DNA of 32,088 nt, taken from an uncultured Roseibacillus sp. (GTDB taxonomy: Bacteria > Verrucomicrobiota > Verrucomicrobiia > Verrucomicrobiales > Akkermansiaceae). The DNA lies in assembly GCA_937949965.1 (NCBI GenBank), contig CALFBF010000041.1, positions 1-32,088 on the forward strand, written 5' to 3'. The notes under the pieces were generated by a model. It saw only the letters and a program-made list of their open reading frames with translations, was not told where the DNA came from and made no database searches. Below are positions 29,106-32,088 of the stretch, piece after piece; the first letter of the stretch is position 1, and each line of letters starts with the position of its first letter. The position numbers were made by a program, and so were the translations under genes.

Positions 29106-29182
29106 GTCGAGTCACCTGGGAGTTTCCCCCACCCTGGGGGCTCCCTCAGAATGGGACGTAACGGTCCCTCGTCATCCAGCTC
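29106..29182 (-). mobile_element. Probable group II intron 3' remnant (domains V and VI)
   Basis: On the minus strand positions 29182-29149 form a 34-base hairpin with the exact layout of group II intron domain V: start GAGC with the AGC triad, a 10-position lower helix, GGGA (a GNRA tetraloop) at positions 15-18, a two-base bulge TA at 23-24, and end ATTC with the expected G-U pair at 3-32. Three mismatches (4-31, 5-30, 14-19) suggest decay. A linker TGA is followed by a domain VI-like hairpin (GGGAG/CTCCC and CCCCCA/TGGGGG with an unpaired AAA on the 3' side) and GACTCGAC, resembling an intron 3' end. No reverse transcriptase is present; a GTGCG as in intron 5' ends occurs only 23 bases upstream. 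Confidence 0.5.
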
Positions 29183-29221
29183 ATTGTCACGTATTTGTCA
29201 TCGCACGAAGCAGACACTAGG

Positions 29222-29247
29222 AATCTGTTGGGCTCATTCAACAGATT
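29222..29247. repeat. Perfect 9-bp inverted repeat
   Basis: AATCTGTTG (29222-29230) and CAACAGATT (29239-29247) form a perfect stem with an 8-base loop, followed on the plus strand by TTC. It lies 75 bases beyond the stop of the minus-strand membrane protein and close to the intron-like remnant. It could be a terminator, an operator or part of the decayed element. Confidence 0.4.
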
Positions 29248-29321
29248 TTCAAGCCGCCTCGACTTGAGAAAATTCGAAATCATTTTTTCTCGAAAGCAGG
29301 GTACCAGAGATGCCTTTATAG

Positions 29322-29936
29322 CTACTCCCAGATCGACCCAGATCGAGCATGCTCATTGTCAAAGCTAAGAAGTAGAGCTGCTAACAGAACAGCGAATCCT
29401 CCCGTCATTTCGGCTATCTCTTCTACTACTAACCACTCAAACATCTCTACCAAAGCCCCCAGACCAAAACAGAAGAGTCCGAACAGGGCTGAGAAAAAAG
29501 CGGGAGTCTTGAGCTCTTTCCTCACCAAAGAGAAGTCTCTACGATACTTCACTAAATACCAAACCAAGATCCCTAAGAAGCCAAAGGAGATCATGACGTT
29601 CCTTGGCTCCCCTACCCCCAAATAGTGTAGCAAAAAAGGGACATGATAATCCTCGACATCTACTTCGCGGAGAAAAAAGAGAAGACATCCGATTGCAAAA
29701 AACGTCGTCACTAACTTCTTAAAGCCGGACACACAAATCGCGCTAAACAGAAGAACAAAAAAGGAAGCAAGCGCACAAAAGGCCGTGGTAGTTTCCACAA
29801 AACCACCCTCATCTACGTAAGCCATCTTCCCCAATACAACAACGTCGTAAATCACGAGCACGTTAAAGCTAACAGCCAAAAAAGCCATCAACACAACTCG
29901 TTGAAAAATAGGATTGGAACGTAACATAGCTGACAA
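29322..29936 (-). CDS. Six-helix membrane protein of unknown function
   Basis: A 204-residue protein with about six hydrophobic helices and short loops. Notable is a charged stretch FFLREVDVEDYHVPFLLHYL (about 84-103) just after a helix, and EMFEWLVVEEIAEMTGGFAVLL near the end, with acidic residues at the helix border that might be functional. No family is firmly recognised. It is divergent from selA with 143 bases between starts. There is no signal peptide apart from the first helix. The start ATG 29936 could also be the ATG three codons later. Confidence 0.7.
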   Translation of the reverse strand: MSAMLRSNPIFQRVVLMAFLAVSFNVLVIYDVVVLGKMAYVDEGGFVETTTAFCALASFFVLLFSAICVSGFKKLVTTFFAIGCLLFFLREVDVEDYHVPFLLHYLGVGEPRNVMISFGFLGILVWYLVKYRRDFSLVRKELKTPAFFSALFGLFCFGLGALVEMFEWLVVEEIAEMTGGFAVLLAALLLSFDNEHARSGSIWE

Positions 29937-30079
29937 CCAAACCCAAACGTTGGAAGAAATTGAGTCTCACCTGATAGAAGACCCCCTGCAACTCTCCAGA
30001 GAGTCACCTCGCGAAACAAGAATTCACCATTTCAGGAACAAAGGTGGATCTTCGCGCCTCTTAGGCCATTATTTCTCTT

Positions 30080-31372
30080 ATGAATCTATCTGCCCTCCCC
30101 TCCGTGGAAAAACTCGCACAGCAACTCGTCAAGGAGTCGCAACTGCCCAAATCACTCGTGACCGGGTTCATCAAACGCCAAGTGGGCAGCTATCGTGAGA
30201 GGCTGATGGGCGGCGAGGAACTGACTCGCGAGGACATCACTGCCGAGATTACTACCTCCCTCGATACCTTCGAAAGTTCACGTTTGCAACCCGTCCTCAA
30301 TGGCACAGGTATTCTCATTCACACCAATCTCGGGCGCTCCCCTCTGGGCCACCGCGCGGCTCAGGCAGTCTACGATGTTGCGACAAACTACTGTAATCTC
30401 GAAATCGACCTCACGACAGGAAAACGAGGCAAACGTGGCGGTTTTCTTGAAGAATCTCTCGCCATCCTAGTTGAAGCCGAAGCTGCGACTGTGGTGAACA
30501 ACTGTGCCGCTTCGCTCGTACTCACTCTGCGCGCGCTCATTGCGGAAGGAAAGAATGAGGTCATCGTTTCGCGGGGCGAACTCGTTGAGATTGGTGGCGG
30601 CTTCCGTATTCCCGATATTCTCGAAACCTCTGGTGCGAAGCTTGTCGAAGTTGGAGCTACTAATAAGACTCATCTCCACGATTACGAAAAAGCGATCACT
30701 GAACGAACTGCGCTCATCCTCAAAGTCCATCGTTCGAACTTTTATCTCGGCGGTTTCACGGGAGAACCCGAGTTAGAGAACCTCTTCCAACTCGCGAAAG
30801 ACCACGACATTCCTCTCGTGGAAGATCTCGGTTCGGGAGCGCTCATGCACACCGATCATCTCGCCCCTATCGAACACGAACCTCGACCACAAGAACAGCT
30901 TGGACGCGGGATTGAGCTCGTCCTTTTCTCCGGTGACAAACTCCTGGGAGGTCCTCAGGCCGGCATCATCGCAGGGCGGAAAGACTTGGTCGAAAAGATT
31001 AAAAAAGAACCCTTCTATCGCGCTGTGCGACCTGACAAACTGATTCTAACAGCTCTCCAAGAAGTAGTGGTCGATTACCTCACCCTCAAAGATAACCCCG
31101 AGCGACTCGACCTCGTGCCCGTGCTCGAAATGCTCAATCAAACTCCCGAAGACCTCCAAGAAAAAGCTCAAGCTCTGCAGGAGAAAATTTCAGACGAAAG
31201 CCAGATTGTTCCCACTACAGGAGCCACTGGTGGCGGGACAATGCCTCAGGCGCAATTCCCTTCCATCGCGGTGCAAACGGCAAAAAAACCAGAACTGCCG
31301 CATCTCTTTACCCGAGTCGAGGATGATAAGCATCACACCGATCCTCGCACTCTGCGTAACCTTCCCGAGTAA
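30080..31372 (+). CDS. selA: L-seryl-tRNA(Sec) selenium transferase
   Basis: SelA is a PLP enzyme that turns seryl-tRNA(Sec) into selenocysteyl-tRNA(Sec) using selenophosphate. The 430-residue protein shows the family core: PVLNGTGILIHTNLGRSPL (71-89), VNNCAASLVLTL (139-150), VSRGELVEIGGGFRIPDI (163-180), KVHRSNFYLGGFTG (215-228), VEDLGSGAL and the PLP-lysine motif FSGDKLLGGPQAG with K287. It is about 30 residues shorter than E. coli SelA; the end VEDDKHHTDPRTLRNLPE lacks the usual hydrophobic strand after the EDD motif. Its presence means the organism makes selenocysteine, and the next gene, 81 bases on, contains an in-frame TGA. selB, selC and selD are not in the window. Confidence 0.95.
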   Translation: MNLSALPSVEKLAQQLVKESQLPKSLVTGFIKRQVGSYRERLMGGEELTREDITAEITTSLDTFESSRLQPVLNGTGILIHTNLGRSPLGHRAAQAVYDVATNYCNLEIDLTTGKRGKRGGFLEESLAILVEAEAATVVNNCAASLVLTLRALIAEGKNEVIVSRGELVEIGGGFRIPDILETSGAKLVEVGATNKTHLHDYEKAITERTALILKVHRSNFYLGGFTGEPELENLFQLAKDHDIPLVEDLGSGALMHTDHLAPIEHEPRPQEQLGRGIELVLFSGDKLLGGPQAGIIAGRKDLVEKIKKEPFYRAVRPDKLILTALQEVVVDYLTLKDNPERLDLVPVLEMLNQTPEDLQEKAQALQEKISDESQIVPTTGATGGGTMPQAQFPSIAVQTAKKPELPHLFTRVEDDKHHTDPRTLRNLPE

Positions 31373-31453
31373 ACCTCATCTTTTTCCTTAAAACTAATCC
31401 AAGTCGCGAAATTTTATCGGAATAAAACAAGTCTATCATCTCTCTCAATCGCG

Positions 31454-32088
31454 ATGAAACTTCTTTTCTCCCTGCTATTCCTCTCACTGATGGCGTGCAG
31501 CTCCCAAGAAAAACAGGCCCCTGAACTGGGTCAGGTGAAATGGCAAACTGACCACGACAAGGCGCTCGCCCTCTCTGCCGAAACAGGCAAACCCGTCTTC
31601 TTGCTCTTCCAAGAAGTCCCCGGATGAGGACCGTGCAAAGACTTCGGGTCCGAAGTCCTCAGCCATCCCCTCCTTGTCGAAGCGATTGAGACTGATTTCA
31701 TCCCTCTCCTCATCCGCAATAACAAACCTGGACGCGAAGCAGCTCTCCTCAAGAAATACAAAGAGCCTTCTTGGAACTTCCCCGTCGTTCGTTTCGTCGA
31801 CGGCAAAGGCACTGACATCGTGCCTCGCCGCGATCAGCAGTTCCACATTTCACAGCTCTTGCCTCGTATCAAAAGCGCGCTTGCGAAAACCAAACGTGAA
31901 TCCGAGATTGTCCCTCTCATCGAACCAGAAACGGTGAGAACCTCGAAAATCGCTCTCTCACAGCACTGCTTCTGGACCGGAGAACTCGCAATTGGCAGTG
32001 TTCCAGGTGTTATCAAAACAGAAGCAGGTTGGTTAGATGGCCGCGAAGTGACTCTTGCTCACTTCGATCCCAAGCAAGTGACTGCCGA
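31454..32088 (+). CDS. Selenoprotein: lipid-anchored thioredoxin (UGPC) fused to MsrA-like domain, cut by window end
   Basis: Translation from ATG 31454 gives a lipoprotein signal peptide (lipobox LMAC, lipidated C15), then a thioredoxin-like domain. Codon 58 is TGA (31625-31627) within VPG-TGA-GPCKDF, so read as selenocysteine the redox motif is U58-G-P-C61, the counterpart of CGPC. The fold continues with SEVLSHPLLVEAIE and a cis-Pro candidate P110 (NFPVVRF). From about residue 165 an MsrA-like domain starts: HCFWTGE with C172, then GVIKTEAGW and EVTLAHFDP. The frame stays open for 211 codons to the edge. A SECIS-type hairpin follows the TGA, and selA is immediately upstream. From memory it resembles a family NCBI calls VPGUxxT thioredoxin-like (seleno)proteins, but with Cys at the last position. 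Probable role: periplasmic repair or sensing of oxidised protein. A plain nonsense mutation is the alternative. Confidence 0.88.
31625..31661 (+). promoter_or_regulatory. Bacterial SECIS element
   Basis: Beginning at the in-frame TGA, GACTTCG (31640-31646) pairs perfectly with CGAAGTC (31651-31657) around the tetraloop GGTC (31647-31650). Below it TGAG (31625-31628) can pair with CTCA (31658-31661), leaving an 11-base bulge on the left. The apical loop starts 19 bases after the TGA and contains GGU, as in the E. coli fdhF SECIS; both features are what SelB needs to bind and to deliver Sec-tRNA. The hairpin is inside the coding sequence (codons 58-70), as usual in bacteria. Confidence 0.85.

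Larger units (their letters stand above)
28928..29321. other. Gene-free stretch between rpoZ and the membrane protein
   Basis: No coding sequence is supported. The stretch holds several secondary structures: a long-range imperfect inverted repeat GCGAAG/CTTCGC flanked by TTTG/CAAAG (28964-28976 with 29031-29043), a bidirectional hairpin at 29057-29070, a probable group II intron domain V/VI remnant at 29106-29182 and a 9-bp hairpin at 29222-29247. A perfect TTGACA box stands at 28992-28997 on the plus strand without a convincing -10 box or downstream gene. Confidence 0.6.

Noticed and set aside
28928-29321. tmRNA (ssrA) gene next to smpB
   Set aside because: No tRNA-like end with TTCGA T-loop and no Ala-rich tag frame; the visible structure fits a group II intron domain V better.
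29937-30079. Possible selC (tRNA-Sec) upstream of selA
   Set aside because: No T-loop GTTCRA signature or long acceptor stem could be found here or in the 31373-31453 gap.
31454-31627. Short 57-residue lipoprotein ending at the TGA, or a pseudogene with a nonsense mutation
   Set aside because: The SECIS hairpin, the redox position of the TGA, the intact frame behind it and the adjacent selA all favour selenocysteine.
31484-31846. 120-residue antisense open frame opposite the selenoprotein gene
   Set aside because: Its product has no family character, and the plus-strand frame read through the TGA gives clear thioredoxin and MsrA-like sequence.

Overview
The window looks like chromosomal DNA of a Gram-negative, diderm bacterium, most likely a member of Verrucomicrobiota (inference from general resemblance: fused SecDF next to tgt and yajC, a short omega subunit, many secreted proteins of unknown function, few recognisable Shine-Dalgarno sites). 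Genes are dense on both strands. No tRNA, rRNA, CRISPR array, intact insertion sequence or phage module was seen.

Layout. 1-3.9 kb: a metal-uptake locus on the minus strand (TroA/ZnuA-type lipoprotein, OprB-like outer-membrane porin, ABC ATPase, cut by the left edge before the expected permease), divergent from a DtxR-family regulator. 3.9-8.4 kb: fabV enoyl reductase and an exported GH2 beta-galactosidase. 8.4-8.7 kb: a gene-free stretch holding small perfect hairpins. 8.7-12.5 kb, minus strand: a very long coiled-coil protein with an OmpA-like C-terminus, then a MenH-like hydrolase. 12.8-16.8 kb: tgt-yajC-secDF operon. 16.8-18.6 kb: four small genes of unknown function with AT-richer sequence. 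18.6-24.1 kb: exported rhodanese, TerC-type transporter, DUF6607-like protein, LolA-like protein, RluA-type pseudouridine synthase and a DEAD-box helicase. 24.3-28.0 kb: HtrA-like protease with a second degenerate protease module, an exported protein of unknown function, an esterase. 28.0-29.9 kb: smpB, rpoZ, a gene-free stretch with a probable group II intron 3' remnant, and a six-helix membrane protein. 30.1 kb to the right edge: selA and a second gene cut by the edge.

The most important observation is the last gene. Translated from the ATG at 31454, it meets an in-frame TGA at codon 58, exactly where a thioredoxin would have the first Cys of its CGPC motif, and the frame continues open to the window end into an MsrA-like domain. 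Directly after the TGA is a perfect 7-bp hairpin with a GGUC apical loop, the hallmark of a bacterial SECIS element, and the gene lies 81 bases downstream of selA, the enzyme that makes selenocysteyl-tRNA. It is therefore very probably a lipid-anchored selenoprotein (UGPC thioredoxin domain fused to an MsrA-like domain) that ORF callers would miss or break in two.

Other points to re-examine: a tRNA-guanine transglycosylase that has lost two of four zinc ligands, a 27-heptad leucine repeat in the coiled-coil protein, an HtrA paralogue with a PDZ domain inserted into a dead protease fold, a porin inside a metal ABC operon, GNA-triloop mini-hairpins at 8.5 kb, and an over-represented octamer TCTAACAG.
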